Shown here: piece after piece, positions 26,951 to 35,624 of the stretch
How positions within the stretch are numbered: position 1 is the stretch's first letter
Layout: every line of letters begins with the position of its first letter
Assembly: GCA_964526645.1 (NCBI GenBank)
Contig: CAZGJN010000004.1
Location: 1 to 64,000, forward strand
DNA length: 64,000 bases
Reading direction: 5' to 3'
DNA from: JADJNW01 sp964526645
GTDB taxonomy: Bacteria > Bacteroidota > Bacteroidia > Chitinophagales > Saprospiraceae
Program-made: the position numbers and the translations under genes
Notes under the pieces: model-generated
Told to the model about the DNA's origin: nothing
What the model saw: the letters and a program-made list of their open reading frames with translations, nothing else
Databases searched by the model: none

Positions 26951-27701
26951 AGTTCAGCATTCTGTGTTCTACCAACTTCATGTACCTCAAAAATACACCC
27001 CACGCCATTATTGCACTAATAATGAAGCCGATTTTTCCGTCTCGCCAGCCTTGTTGCACCAAAAAGTGTTTGAAAAAGCGAAATAGAGGCTTCCAAAAAA
27101 GGTGAAAATAAGTCACCTTGGGCGTTTTAGTGGCATAATCCTGCGCTGACCACTCGCCGTAGCGTTCCATTTTATCCAAAAAATGCTTAGAGTTGCGAAA
27201 CGTGTAGTGCTCCATTTTGGATTGCAAATGCCCTACGCGCAAGCCTTCCGTCAGGATTTCCTCGTGCACTTGTTTGTCATTGTAGCGACAGCTTTTTCTG
27301 AAAAAACGTATCACCGCATCGCCCTGCCAGCCGGAGTAATTGATTTTTTTACCCATAAAGTAATTTTGCCGCCCGATCCAGAAAGCATCGTAGGGAATAG
27401 TCGGTTTTGACAACCAATCCTGGATTTCTGCTTTCAATTGCTCTGTGACGCGCTCATCCGCATCCAATAGTAAAATCCATTCATTAGATGCCTGTGGAAT
27501 TGCCCAGTTTTTCTGATCTGCCGGCCCCTTGTACGCGCGTTGCACCACTTGGTTTGTGTAAGTTTTGGCAATTGCAACCGTGTCATCCGAGCTAAAGGAA
27601 TCCACCACCAGAATTTCATCCGCCCAATGAACGGACTCCAGCACCCCTCGGATGTTGTGCGCTTCGTTGAAAGTAGTGATGATGACAGAAATAGCCTGCA
27701 T
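26940..27701 (-). CDS. Family 2 glycosyltransferase (WaaE/KdtX-like)
   Basis: A 253-residue inverting GT-A enzyme. The N-terminal Rossmann-like half shows ISVIITTFNEAHNIRGVLESV, EILVVDSFSSDDT and the metal-binding LLLDADERV. In the middle, RQNYFMGKKINYSGWQGD and VHEEI are typical of the WaaE branch that decorates the lipopolysaccharide core. The C-terminal roughly 40 residues are amphipathic or weakly hydrophobic, suggesting membrane association. It lies four bases after the O-antigen-ligase-like gene and overlaps the DUF4105 gene, within one operon. The sugar donor cannot be told. Confidence 0.88.
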   Translation of the reverse strand: MQAISVIITTFNEAHNIRGVLESVHWADEILVVDSFSSDDTVAIAKTYTNQVVQRAYKGPADQKNWAIPQASNEWILLLDADERVTEQLKAEIQDWLSKPTIPYDAFWIGRQNYFMGKKINYSGWQGDAVIRFFRKSCRYNDKQVHEEILTEGLRVGHLQSKMEHYTFRNSKHFLDKMERYGEWSAQDYATKTPKVTYFHLFWKPLFRFFKHFLVQQGWRDGKIGFIISAIMAWGVFLRYMKLVEHRMLNYEV

Positions 27702-27705
27702 GGTG

Positions 27706-28935
27706 TTAGTGGTCTATTGTTTCTTGCTTGATAAAATGGGCATTCATTATTGCAAAAATGACATAAATCGCTGTGCCTAACTGCGTTTCCAGCGTTTGTT
27801 CTACTACAAATGAGACGACCATGACTACATGAAAGCTTCCTGCGAGGAAATACACCGAATTTGCTTTGTAAAAAAGACCTTGCAGCGTTGCCCACAGGAA
27901 AACCAGCAGCCCGATTGCACCAGTAGCTGCGTAAAACAAAACGTATTCACTCTGAGGCATGTAAATTTCGCGTAGCAGCGCGGGGTATTTTTGCTGTAGA
28001 TAAGCCTTTGTCCGGTCTTTCACATCACCAAAACCGACTCCCAGCAGCGGATGCTGATTGCCTATGCTGATACCCGCTTCGATGGTTGCCAGCCGATAAG
28101 AATCGGACAAATCTGCGAGGCGCTCGCCTTTCATAAATTGTTGCAAACTCCAGCGCATGTAGCTGTACTTGTTGTAAAGCGTTGGGACAAATCGAATTGC
28201 CAGCACGCTTGCTATCACCAGCAATAAGCCTATGCTTAGCCCCAAAAGATAACGCTTGCTTTTGATGACAAACAAGAACAACAAATAAACCATAACCGCA
28301 TACAAGGAAACTAAACCGCTCCGTACCGCCAGAATGTGGATGTAGATGAACAAAAAAGCGGTAGTCCCGATCAGTAGCCAGGGCTCAAGAGTATATTTGA
28401 ATCGAAATTTTTCTAGAAATAACCAGATGCCGATTACGATGCAATACCCTACCATCAAACTAAAGCGAATGTGCATGACCGGCGTGAATAAAACATGCCC
28501 TCGTTTATAACTTTCCGTAATAACTTGATAATCAAGTAAATATAAACCAATGGAATACAAACATATCGCCGATGTAATCCAAAAAAAATAGGACAAAATC
28601 GGATAATAGACCTTCCTATCGAATTTTGGAATCGCGACGATTGCAAAAGGCAGCAGCAAAAATGGCAGCTTCATGCGGAGTCGGTTGATCAGCCAATCAA
28701 TATTTTCTGACCAAAATCCGCTGAGTAGCACAATAAAAAAAATGGCAGTCAAACCCAGCAAAATAGGGTCTTGAAGGAAAGTGCGAAAATTTTGTCCAAT
28801 TTGTTTATTGAAAACGGCGTTTGCTGTCAACCCGATCATCCCAATACTCATAGCCGCCTCCGAGAAAAGCAACCCCAATAGTATCAATGAAATACTGAAA
28901 ATACCGAGCGTCTGATGATTAATCCAATTTTTCAA
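27706..28935 (-). CDS. O-antigen ligase-like polytopic membrane protein (Wzy_C family)
   Basis: A 409-residue membrane protein with about ten to twelve hydrophobic segments and the large periplasmic loop of the Wzy_C/WaaL group near residues 270-350. That loop holds HPLLGVGFGDVKDRTKAYLQQ followed by PQSEYVLFYAATG, matching the conserved H..GxG and HN/S-like positions. Family members join O-antigen or other polysaccharide to a lipid or protein acceptor, or polymerise it. It stands four bases before the GT2 gene, supporting a role in surface glycoconjugate assembly. Ligase versus polymerase is undecided. Confidence 0.8.
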   Translation of the reverse strand: MKNWINHQTLGIFSISLILLGLLFSEAAMSIGMIGLTANAVFNKQIGQNFRTFLQDPILLGLTAIFFIVLLSGFWSENIDWLINRLRMKLPFLLLPFAIVAIPKFDRKVYYPILSYFFWITSAICLYSIGLYLLDYQVITESYKRGHVLFTPVMHIRFSLMVGYCIVIGIWLFLEKFRFKYTLEPWLLIGTTAFLFIYIHILAVRSGLVSLYAVMVYLLFLFVIKSKRYLLGLSIGLLLVIASVLAIRFVPTLYNKYSYMRWSLQQFMKGERLADLSDSYRLATIEAGISIGNQHPLLGVGFGDVKDRTKAYLQQKYPALLREIYMPQSEYVLFYAATGAIGLLVFLWATLQGLFYKANSVYFLAGSFHVVMVVSFVVEQTLETQLGTAIYVIFAIMNAHFIKQETIDH

Positions 28936-28987
28936 TCTTGCGCATTCAAAGTTTGAGTCTCAAAACTACGATTTCTATGGCTATGGT

Positions 28988-29770
28988 TTACTTCGCCATT
29001 TTGCCGTAAGCTACAAAAAAATTATTTTGCAAGCTTTCCTTATTGTAGCGCATGGATTTGCCGGTCAGTTGGTCTATTACCTTGCCACCAGCTTCTTCCA
29101 GGATTAATTGCGCCGGGCAAGTATCCCATTCATTTGTAAGCCCCATGCGTGGATAAAGATGTGCTTCGCCTTTGGCTAAAAGGAGGAACTTCAGTGCGCT
29201 ACCCCTTGCGATTAAGACGGGTTGGTCTAATTGATCAATAAACGCCTGTGTTTCTTTATTCAAATGCGAGCGAGAGCAAAGTACTTTCAACCCCGGATCG
29301 CTTATGGCAAAAGATGCCGCTTCCAGTTTTTGCAATGCCCCTTCGGTTTCCAAAAAAGCCCCAGCGCCTTCCACCGCCCAATACAACTCATCCGGCACAG
29401 GCACATACACCACGCCCAGCAAGGGTCGTCCGGCATGCACTAAAGCGATATTGATGGTAAACTCGCCATTGTGTTTCAAAAACTCTTTTGTGCCATCCAA
29501 CGGATCTACCAACCAGTAGTATTCATAATTTTGGCGCTCTTCATAAGGGATTGCTTTGCTTTCCTCCGAAAGGATCGGAAACTTTGTATCCAGCTGCACC
29601 AATCCGCTGGCAATAATGTCATTGGAGGCTTTGTCCGCCAGCGTCAGGGGTGATTGATCATCCTTGAGTTCAATGGGCATATCCGCAACATTGCCATACA
29701 CACTCAAAATAGCAGCTCCGGCACGACGAGCGATTTGGGCGATCTCGCCCGCAATTTTCATTCTATCCAT
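28988..29770 (-). CDS. cysQ: 3'(2'),5'-bisphosphate nucleotidase
   Basis: A magnesium-dependent phosphatase of the inositol monophosphatase superfamily that removes phosphate from adenosine 3',5'-bisphosphate (PAP). In 260 residues the metal motifs are clear: FPILSEESK (Glu69/Glu70), WLVDPLDGTKEFL (Asp89, Asp92) and LTNEWDTCPAQLILEEAGG near the C-terminus. GTKEF is typical of CysQ rather than SuhB. It is first in a leftward run of five genes with an excellent promoter upstream. In other bacteria PAP removal supports sulfotransferase or sulfate assimilation reactions; no such gene is in this window. Confidence 0.92.
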   Translation of the reverse strand: MDRMKIAGEIAQIARRAGAAILSVYGNVADMPIELKDDQSPLTLADKASNDIIASGLVQLDTKFPILSEESKAIPYEERQNYEYYWLVDPLDGTKEFLKHNGEFTINIALVHAGRPLLGVVYVPVPDELYWAVEGAGAFLETEGALQKLEAASFAISDPGLKVLCSRSHLNKETQAFIDQLDQPVLIARGSALKFLLLAKGEAHLYPRMGLTNEWDTCPAQLILEEAGGKVIDQLTGKSMRYNKESLQNNFFVAYGKMAK

Positions 29771-29799
29771 TGTATGGAAAGGTTGTTGAAACAGATATA

Positions 29800-29830
29800 C
29801 AAAAGTAGCACCATCGAAGCGAAGTTCAAA
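29800..29830 (-). promoter_or_regulatory. Promoter of the cysQ operon: TTTG-N19-TACTTTTG
   Basis: Read leftward, TTTG (29830-29827) is followed after 19 bases by TACTTTTG (29807-29800), a perfect Bacteroidota promoter pair. The cysQ ATG at 29770 lies 30 bases downstream. Confidence 0.7.
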
Positions 29831-29867
29831 ACCTGCCTGGGGGGTTTTAGCATCCGTAAAAATAAAA

Positions 29868-29891
29868 AGCCGAAGATTTTCACCTTCAGCT
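29868..29891 (-). terminator. Terminator after the initiator tRNA
   Basis: Read leftward, AGCTGAAG-N8-CTTCGGCT (one G-T pair) is followed by TTTTTATTTTT. It begins 8 bases after the tRNA 3' end, so the tRNA is a single-gene transcript. Confidence 0.75.
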
Positions 29892-29898
29892 TACTTTG

Positions 29899-29971
<73 letters not shown>

Positions 29972-30105
29972 ATTTTTAAACGGATTGCAAATGTATGTAC
30001 AATTTTTTGCTTTGTCAAATTCCCGACCAGCTATTTTTATTTTATTTTTTCATCAATGTCATTCCCTGTAAATAGTATATCTTTAAGATAAATTCTAACT
30101 CGGCA

Positions 30106-32493
30106 ATGAAACACATTGGGTTGGTTTGTTTCCTTTTGCTGGTTGGCAAAGCAAATGGGCAGCGTGATTGTGAAATAGGGCAATCGGAACTCATTATTGA
30201 AATAAAAACCGACAGCTACGGCTACGAAACCCACTGGCTGCTGGAAGGTATTGATGGTACGCTTTACGCCTCGGTAGCACCTGTTACCTATGCCAACAAA
30301 ACGCTTTATCGGGATACGATTTGCCTGCCAGAAGACGCTTGTATGAAGTTTACTATACTGGACAAGTTTGGTGATGGGCTGGATGCGCCTGGGTATTATC
30401 TCTTGCGGCTCAATGGCGATACCATCCAACTGGGCGGTGATTTTGATGCCGCTGCGGTTTCTTATTTTCAGTGCAAGGAAGGAGAGGTATGTACGCAGGC
30501 TATTCCGATTGCAGCGGGGCAATACAAGACAAGTCTGGAAGATACCTGGTACACCTTCACGCCTGATACCAGCGGCATTTACCGTTTTTCTACTTGCGAT
30601 TTGAATATTTGCGATACCAAAATTTGGATTTACAACAGATGCGAGGGCATCACCATTTCGGAAGATAACCAAAGCACTGTTCTATTCAACGATGATGAAA
30701 ATCCCTGCGCGCCACAGGCAGTACTGACGGCCTTTCTGGAAAAAAATAAGCCTTATTTTATTCGTATTGGCGACAAAGGGAATGATTGTACCGATACTAT
30801 TACTTGGGTATTGGGCTTCGATGGGGTGCAGAAAGGTTGTAGAGACCCTACCGCCTGCAATTATAATCCACTGGCAATGATAGATGACGGTTCTTGCTTG
30901 CCACAGGGGCATCCCAATTGCCCGGCGGGCCCGGATTTGTTTATTAATCAGGATTCTCTTCAGCATTCTATTTTTTTAGATACCATTCGTTCCAATGATC
31001 CCTGCCTGATCGAGGAAGGATGCCTGCAGGGCTATGGTGTTCGGGACATCATGCGGTTCACTACGCATATTGAAAATATTGGACAGACAGACTATTTTAT
31101 TGGTCAGCCTAATGTCAATAATCCTCAATTTACCTGGAATAACTGCCACAACCACTTTCACTACGATAGTTATGCAGAGTACCTTTTGTTTCGGGAGGAT
31201 GGCTCGCCGATACCCATTGGATTTAAAAATGGCTTTTGCGTGACGGATTTCGGCTGCCCGCCTGGCATTTCTCCAAAGTTTGCTTGCGACAATATGGGCA
31301 TTAGCGCTGATTGCTATGATACCTACTGGGCAGCATTGGAATGCCAATGGATTGACCTGACAGATGTACCCGATGGGCGATATACCTTTGTGGTGCGTAT
31401 CAATTGGAAAAACCAAGCAGATGCCACTGGCAAATTTGAACAAAACATGCTCAATAACTGGGCGCAGGTCTGTATTTTACTGGATCGTTCTTCGGGGGAG
31501 TTGGTACTCTCGCAGGATGAAAATTGCCAGCCTTTTACAGATTGTGCCGGCTTGCCTTACGGCAATACCTCAATTGATTGCAAAGGGATATGCAATGGCA
31601 CTGCCTTAGCGGGAGATGTGGATCAAAATGGTATCCAGGAAATGAAGGATGTGGATCAATATATTTTACAAATTTTGAGCCATGACCTGGAGCCAAGCTC
31701 TTGTTATGACCTTAATGGAGATAGCCTTATCAACATTTATGACGCATCGCTGCTGGCAAATTGCCTGAACTATGGCGCCGCACACCAGCACACGGGTTAT
31801 GGTATTCACAATCACTGCCTTTTCCCTTCTGGAATCGTCAACACGAATGATACTGTAGCCCTTCAGCTTTTGGAGGCCAATTGGGACGAAAAATGGATAG
31901 ACGTGGGTATGAAAAACCCCAGAACGAAAGTCAATGCCTTTCAATTTCAGATGAATGGGCTTCGCATCAGCCATATCGAGAGCCTATTGCCGGCTTCAGT
32001 GTTTCCAGTCACCCTCAGCGCCAACATGAGCGATGGCACAGTGATTGGCATTTCTCTTCAGGATTCTTCGATTGATAAATCACAAGAATTCAAACCTTTA
32101 TGTAGAATTTATTATTTGGAACGAACCACCGATACGATTTGCCTGCAACAAATTGCCACGATTGTAAATGCCAGTCAGGAGCAAGTGGCTACTCAAATTG
32201 AGCAGGGCTGCGCAGTATTTGAAGAAACGACAGCTACTTTTTTTCCTGAAATTCCAATTTTGAAAATAAGTCCCAATCCTTTCCGGGAATTGCTACAGAT
32301 TGAATTTTACAACCCAGGGCAGGAGCGATTCCGCTTGGAGCTTTTGGATGTAAACGGCAGGGTAGTCGTTTTTAAAAATGAAGTGGAAGGAGAAATGGTC
32401 ACGATCCTGAGAGGTACATTGCCGAGCGGAATGTATTGGTTTCGGTTGCTGGGGCAAAATAGATACGCAAGCGGGAGGCTTATCGCGCTTTAA
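30106..32493 (+). CDS. Secreted lysyl-oxidase-like protein with dockerin-like and T9SS domains
   Basis: A 795-residue exported protein. Signal peptide 1-18; a Cys-bearing beta domain at 20-123; a prepeptidase-like beta domain around 140-238; a short CNYNPLAMIDDGSC element (251-264). Residues 305-460 match the lysyl oxidase catalytic domain: copper motif NCHNHFH (His348, 350, 352), GFKNGFC (Lys374) and DCYDTY (Tyr407) followed by CQWIDLTDV. In animal enzymes the corresponding Lys and Tyr cross-link into the lysyl tyrosylquinone cofactor. Two calcium-type loops, GDVDQNG (503-509) and YDLNGDS (534-540), look like a dockerin. The last 85 residues (ISPNPFRELLQIEF, LLDVNGRVV, GMYWFRLL) form a T9SS sorting domain. 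The reaction would be oxidative deamination of amines or lysines outside the cell; activity is inferred. Confidence 0.85.
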   Translation: MKHIGLVCFLLLVGKANGQRDCEIGQSELIIEIKTDSYGYETHWLLEGIDGTLYASVAPVTYANKTLYRDTICLPEDACMKFTILDKFGDGLDAPGYYLLRLNGDTIQLGGDFDAAAVSYFQCKEGEVCTQAIPIAAGQYKTSLEDTWYTFTPDTSGIYRFSTCDLNICDTKIWIYNRCEGITISEDNQSTVLFNDDENPCAPQAVLTAFLEKNKPYFIRIGDKGNDCTDTITWVLGFDGVQKGCRDPTACNYNPLAMIDDGSCLPQGHPNCPAGPDLFINQDSLQHSIFLDTIRSNDPCLIEEGCLQGYGVRDIMRFTTHIENIGQTDYFIGQPNVNNPQFTWNNCHNHFHYDSYAEYLLFREDGSPIPIGFKNGFCVTDFGCPPGISPKFACDNMGISADCYDTYWAALECQWIDLTDVPDGRYTFVVRINWKNQADATGKFEQNMLNNWAQVCILLDRSSGELVLSQDENCQPFTDCAGLPYGNTSIDCKGICNGTALAGDVDQNGIQEMKDVDQYILQILSHDLEPSSCYDLNGDSLINIYDASLLANCLNYGAAHQHTGYGIHNHCLFPSGIVNTNDTVALQLLEANWDEKWIDVGMKNPRTKVNAFQFQMNGLRISHIESLLPASVFPVTLSANMSDGTVIGISLQDSSIDKSQEFKPLCRIYYLERTTDTICLQQIATIVNASQEQVATQIEQGCAVFEETTATFFPEIPILKISPNPFRELLQIEFYNPGQERFRLELLDVNGRVVVFKNEVEGEMVTILRGTLPSGMYWFRLLGQNRYASGRLIAL

Positions 32494-32649
32494 AATTGAT
32501 CTCTTTGTCGAACTCAATTCCGACTTATGTTGTACTGTTACGAAAGCAATGTATCTAAAAACCTGGGCGGTCTGCCAAATGGCGCGATTTCGCAAATTTT
32601 TGAGATTGGCGGAAGCTGAAAGGCAAAACAGCCGTTTGGACTCATTCCC

Positions 32650-32657
32650 TAATTTTG
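32650..32657 (+). promoter_or_regulatory. Bacteroidota -7 element TAATTTTG before the thiolase gene
   Basis: An exact TAnnTTTG match 41 bases before the ATG at 32698. A matching -33 element at 19-20 bases is not apparent. Confidence 0.45.
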
Positions 32658-32697
32658 TACTCAAATCGTTTTCAACAACAAATAAAATCAACTTATA

Positions 32698-33876
32698 ATG
32701 AAAGAAGTTTTTATTGTAGCCGCTACGCGCACGCCTATCGGCAGTTTTGGAGGGGTGCTGGCCGGTTTATCCGCTACTCAATTAGGCAGCATTGCCATCA
32801 AAGGCGCACTGGAACAAGCAGGCTTGGATATAAGCTCGATCGAGGAAGTATTTATGGGCAATGTTTGTTCCGCCAATTTGGGGCAGGCACCAGCGCGGCA
32901 GGCTGCATTGGGTGCGGGCATCAGCGTCAATGTGCCTTGCACGACAATCAACAAAGTATGTGCTTCGGGTATGAAATCCATTATGTTTGGTGCGCAAAGT
33001 ATTATGTTGGGGCATAATGATGTAGTGGTGGCAGGTGGAATGGAAAGCATGAGCAATATTCCGTATTACATTCCCAATGCTCGATGGGGCTACAAATATG
33101 GCAATGCGGAGCTGGTGGATGGCTTGGCTAAGGATGGCTTGATGGATGCTTATGACCAGATGGCCATGGGCGTTTGTGCAGACAATACAGCTAAAAAATA
33201 CAACTTCTCCCGCGAATCGCAGGACGCTTTTGCCATCCGTTCCTACAAACTTTCTGCCGAAACGACCGCCAAAGGCTGGTTTAAGGATGAAATTACACCC
33301 GTGCAGGTGCCACAAAAAAAAGGAGATCCAATTTTGATAACAGAAGATGAAGAGTATAAGAAGGTAGATTTTGATAAAATTCCCAGCTTAAGGCCTGCCT
33401 TTACCAAAGATGGCACCGTCACTGCTGCCAATGCTTCTACCATCAACGATGGAGCGGCGGCGCTTGTACTCCTCAGTAAAGAAAAAATGCAGGAATTAGG
33501 ACTGAAGCCTATTGCGAAAATTATCGCTTTTGCTGATGCAGAACAAGCGCCACAGTGGTTTACAACTACCCCGGCACTGGCTGCTCCTAAAGCTCTGAAA
33601 CGCGCTGGTATGACGCTATCCGACATTGATTATTTCGAGGTTAATGAAGCTTTCGCGGTAGTGCCGATGGCTTTTAATGAGATATTAGGTATTGATGAAT
33701 CCAAGGTGAATGTTTTTGGTGGAGCAGTGTCTATTGGGCATCCGCTTGGTGCATCTGGCGCGCGTATTGTCACCACGCTCAACAATGTATTGCACCACAA
33801 CAGTGGTTCGGTTGGCATGGCTGCCATTTGCAATGGCGGCGGCGGCGCATCCGCGCTAATTATTGAAAAGGTGTAA
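32698..33876 (+). CDS. Acetyl-CoA C-acetyltransferase (thiolase)
   Basis: A 392-residue biosynthetic-type thiolase that condenses two acetyl-CoA or cleaves acetoacetyl-CoA. All three signatures are intact: nucleophile Cys88 in NKVCASGMKSIM, VFGGAVSIGHPLGASGARI with His348, and the base Cys378 in AICNGGGGASALI. The N-terminal VAATRTPIGSFGG and NEAFAV also fit. The length equals AtoB/PhaA-type enzymes rather than the larger FadA subunit, and no FadB-like partner adjoins it. It is monocistronic, with a strong terminator downstream. Confidence 0.9.
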   Translation: MKEVFIVAATRTPIGSFGGVLAGLSATQLGSIAIKGALEQAGLDISSIEEVFMGNVCSANLGQAPARQAALGAGISVNVPCTTINKVCASGMKSIMFGAQSIMLGHNDVVVAGGMESMSNIPYYIPNARWGYKYGNAELVDGLAKDGLMDAYDQMAMGVCADNTAKKYNFSRESQDAFAIRSYKLSAETTAKGWFKDEITPVQVPQKKGDPILITEDEEYKKVDFDKIPSLRPAFTKDGTVTAANASTINDGAAALVLLSKEKMQELGLKPIAKIIAFADAEQAPQWFTTTPALAAPKALKRAGMTLSDIDYFEVNEAFAVVPMAFNEILGIDESKVNVFGGAVSIGHPLGASGARIVTTLNNVLHHNSGSVGMAAICNGGGGASALIIEKV

Positions 33877-33894
33877 ATTTTTTTTTGCAAGCAT

Positions 33895-33948
33895 AAAAAC
33901 AACATTGCCGGCACAGCCTGAATGGCTCGTCTCCGCAATGTTGTTTTT
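33895..33948 (+). terminator. Terminator after the thiolase gene
   Basis: A perfect 14-bp stem, AAAAACAACATTGC (33895-33908) with GCAATGTTGTTTTT (33935-33948), surrounds a 26-nt loop that holds a small AGCC/GGCT hairpin. The U-tract is part of the 3' arm. It starts 19 bases after the stop. Confidence 0.75.
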
Positions 33949-33959
33949 TACATCAGGCT

Positions 33960-34106
33960 TCAGCGCACTTTTAAAACCGAATTGTAATTATCGTATTCCG
34001 ATAAAATAACATCAGGATCGGGGGCTTGGATCCATTTGCTATCTGCAATAAATTTGTAAATGCAATTATATAAATGCCTGATTTATCCCAAGCCAGCTGA
34101 AAAAAA
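33960..34106 (-). pseudogene. Frameshifted C-terminal remnant of a glycogen-binding (E-set/CBM48-like) protein
   Basis: On the minus strand, the frame 34082 to 33960 ends YKFIADSKWIQAPDPD, then VILSEYDNYNSVLKVR and a stop. This is the usual end of glycogen-binding domains ('YKFIVDGKW..DP....G..NSVL.V'). The matching upstream piece QLAWDKSGIY lies in a neighbouring frame (about 34106-34070), and no start codon precedes it. So it appears to be a decayed, truncated gene lying downstream of the PLP decarboxylase gene. The assignment rests on these two short segments only. Confidence 0.5.
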
Positions 34107-34126
34107 AATGAGTGCAGCAGCATTCT

Positions 34127-35560
34127 TTAGTGTGCTACTTCTTTCAAATGCGCCACGCCATTTTTCAAAATTTCCAGACACAAATCCACTTCGCGCAGGT
34201 GCGAGCGGAAGCTGAGCACGGCGAGCCTTATCCAGAAAGCACCATCAATCATAGTGGAGGAAAGAAAGACGCGCCCATCTTGTTGGACATAAGCTACTAA
34301 TTTTTCATTAAAAGCATTATCCGAACCGTAGCGGTAAATCATGATGGACAAGTCGGGGTAAGGGCCCACCTCGAAACCGAGCGCCTGAATTTTTTCGTAA
34401 AAGTAGCGGCATAGCCAAATTTTTTCTTCCAGCGCTGCCCGGAAGGGCTTCAATCCAAATAAATGCAAGGGAAACCACATGCGCAAGCCTCGAAAATGCT
34501 TGGTGAGTTCGGGTGATAGGTCGGCTGGGGAAAGTTCCTCTGCAAGCTTGAGGGCATCCTGCATATAATTGGCAGCATAATGGTGCGTCTGGAAAGCAGC
34601 CGCTACGTTTTTCAACAAAATCGCCCCGATACCGTAAGGTAGAAACAAGCCTTTGTGTGGGTCAATTGCCAATGAATCAGAGCGTTCGATGCCTCTGAAT
34701 TTGGATTGCAGCGATTCTACCAGGATAAAAAAACCACCGTAAGCAGCATCAATGTGGTACCAAAGATTGAAAGCCTGCGCAACATCGGCAATGGCATCCA
34801 GTGGGTCAATGGCACCGGTGTCGGTAGTACCCGCCGAAGCGACGACTAAGAAGGGCTTCAAGCCGTTTCGGAAGTCTTCTTTTACCATCTGCTGCAGTGC
34901 CTCCGCATCCATTCGATAGTGTGTATCCATCGGGACATAGTGGATTTGAGCTTCCGCCAAACCGGCAATCCGCAGCGCTTTTTGCACACAATGATGCACC
35001 TGAGGGGTGAGATAAATAACCGCTTTTTCAACATCTTTGGAGCGAATACCCTTGAAATCTCTGGCTGTAGTGATAGCGACTAAGTTTGCAATCGAGCCGC
35101 CTGAAGCCAGGTTGCCAAGTGAACCATCGGGGTAGCCAATCATTTGGCACATCCAACGAATCAGTTGGTTTTCTAATCTGACGGCACCCGGAGAACCAAA
35201 ATAAATGCCTGCATAGCGATTGCTCACTGCCGCCAGGTAATCGCCCAGCGCAGCCGGAAACACACCGCCCCCGGGCACATACCCGAAATGCCCGCCAGAA
35301 GCAGGGTTCAAGCCCACATCATCCAAATTATTTTGTAATAAAGCGAGGAGTTCTTCTATATTTTTTGGCGTATCGCCAATGGGGAATGCTGCAAGGGGTT
35401 TTCCATAATCCGAGGAAACGACATAAGCTTTTCGGGTATAAATATCATTCAAAAAATCATCTGCATAATGTTGTATAGCAGCATTCCATTCCTCGCGTTG
35501 CTTGGCAGAAGGTTCCAGCAGGCGGGAGGTTTGTTCTAATGCTTGTATTTTATCGAGCAT
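34127..35560 (-). CDS. PLP-dependent group II decarboxylase
   Basis: A cytoplasmic amino-acid decarboxylase of the DOPA/glutamate/tyrosine decarboxylase fold. From the ATG at 35560 it has 477 residues. Features are GGHFGYVPGGGVFPAALGDY, NLASGGSIANLVAI, the ring-stacking His in TPQVHHCVQKAL, ASAGTTDTGAIDPLDAI, HIDAAYGG with the PLP-nitrogen Asp, and the Schiff-base Lys in IDPHKGLFLPYG (about residue 303). An upstream in-frame ATG at 35605 lies inside the putative promoter (35603-35610), so I prefer 35560. The substrate (aromatic amino acid, diaminobutyrate or other) cannot be told. It diverges from the quinone-oxidoreductase-like gene. Confidence 0.87.
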   Translation of the reverse strand: MLDKIQALEQTSRLLEPSAKQREEWNAAIQHYADDFLNDIYTRKAYVVSSDYGKPLAAFPIGDTPKNIEELLALLQNNLDDVGLNPASGGHFGYVPGGGVFPAALGDYLAAVSNRYAGIYFGSPGAVRLENQLIRWMCQMIGYPDGSLGNLASGGSIANLVAITTARDFKGIRSKDVEKAVIYLTPQVHHCVQKALRIAGLAEAQIHYVPMDTHYRMDAEALQQMVKEDFRNGLKPFLVVASAGTTDTGAIDPLDAIADVAQAFNLWYHIDAAYGGFFILVESLQSKFRGIERSDSLAIDPHKGLFLPYGIGAILLKNVAAAFQTHHYAANYMQDALKLAEELSPADLSPELTKHFRGLRMWFPLHLFGLKPFRAALEEKIWLCRYFYEKIQALGFEVGPYPDLSIMIYRYGSDNAFNEKLVAYVQQDGRVFLSSTMIDGAFWIRLAVLSFRSHLREVDLCLEILKNGVAHLKEVAH

Positions 35561-35602
35561 CTTGCCTAATCTTACTTTATTTTTGTAAAAAATCGAAGGT
35601 AT

Positions 35603-35610
35603 CAAAAGTA
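35603..35610 (-). promoter_or_regulatory. Bacteroidota -7 element for the PLP decarboxylase gene
   Basis: Read leftward the sequence is TACTTTTG, an exact TAnnTTTG match, 43 bases before the ATG at 35560. This decides the start codon against the ATG at 35605. Confidence 0.5.
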
Positions 35611-35624
35611 TAGAATTTAATGAT

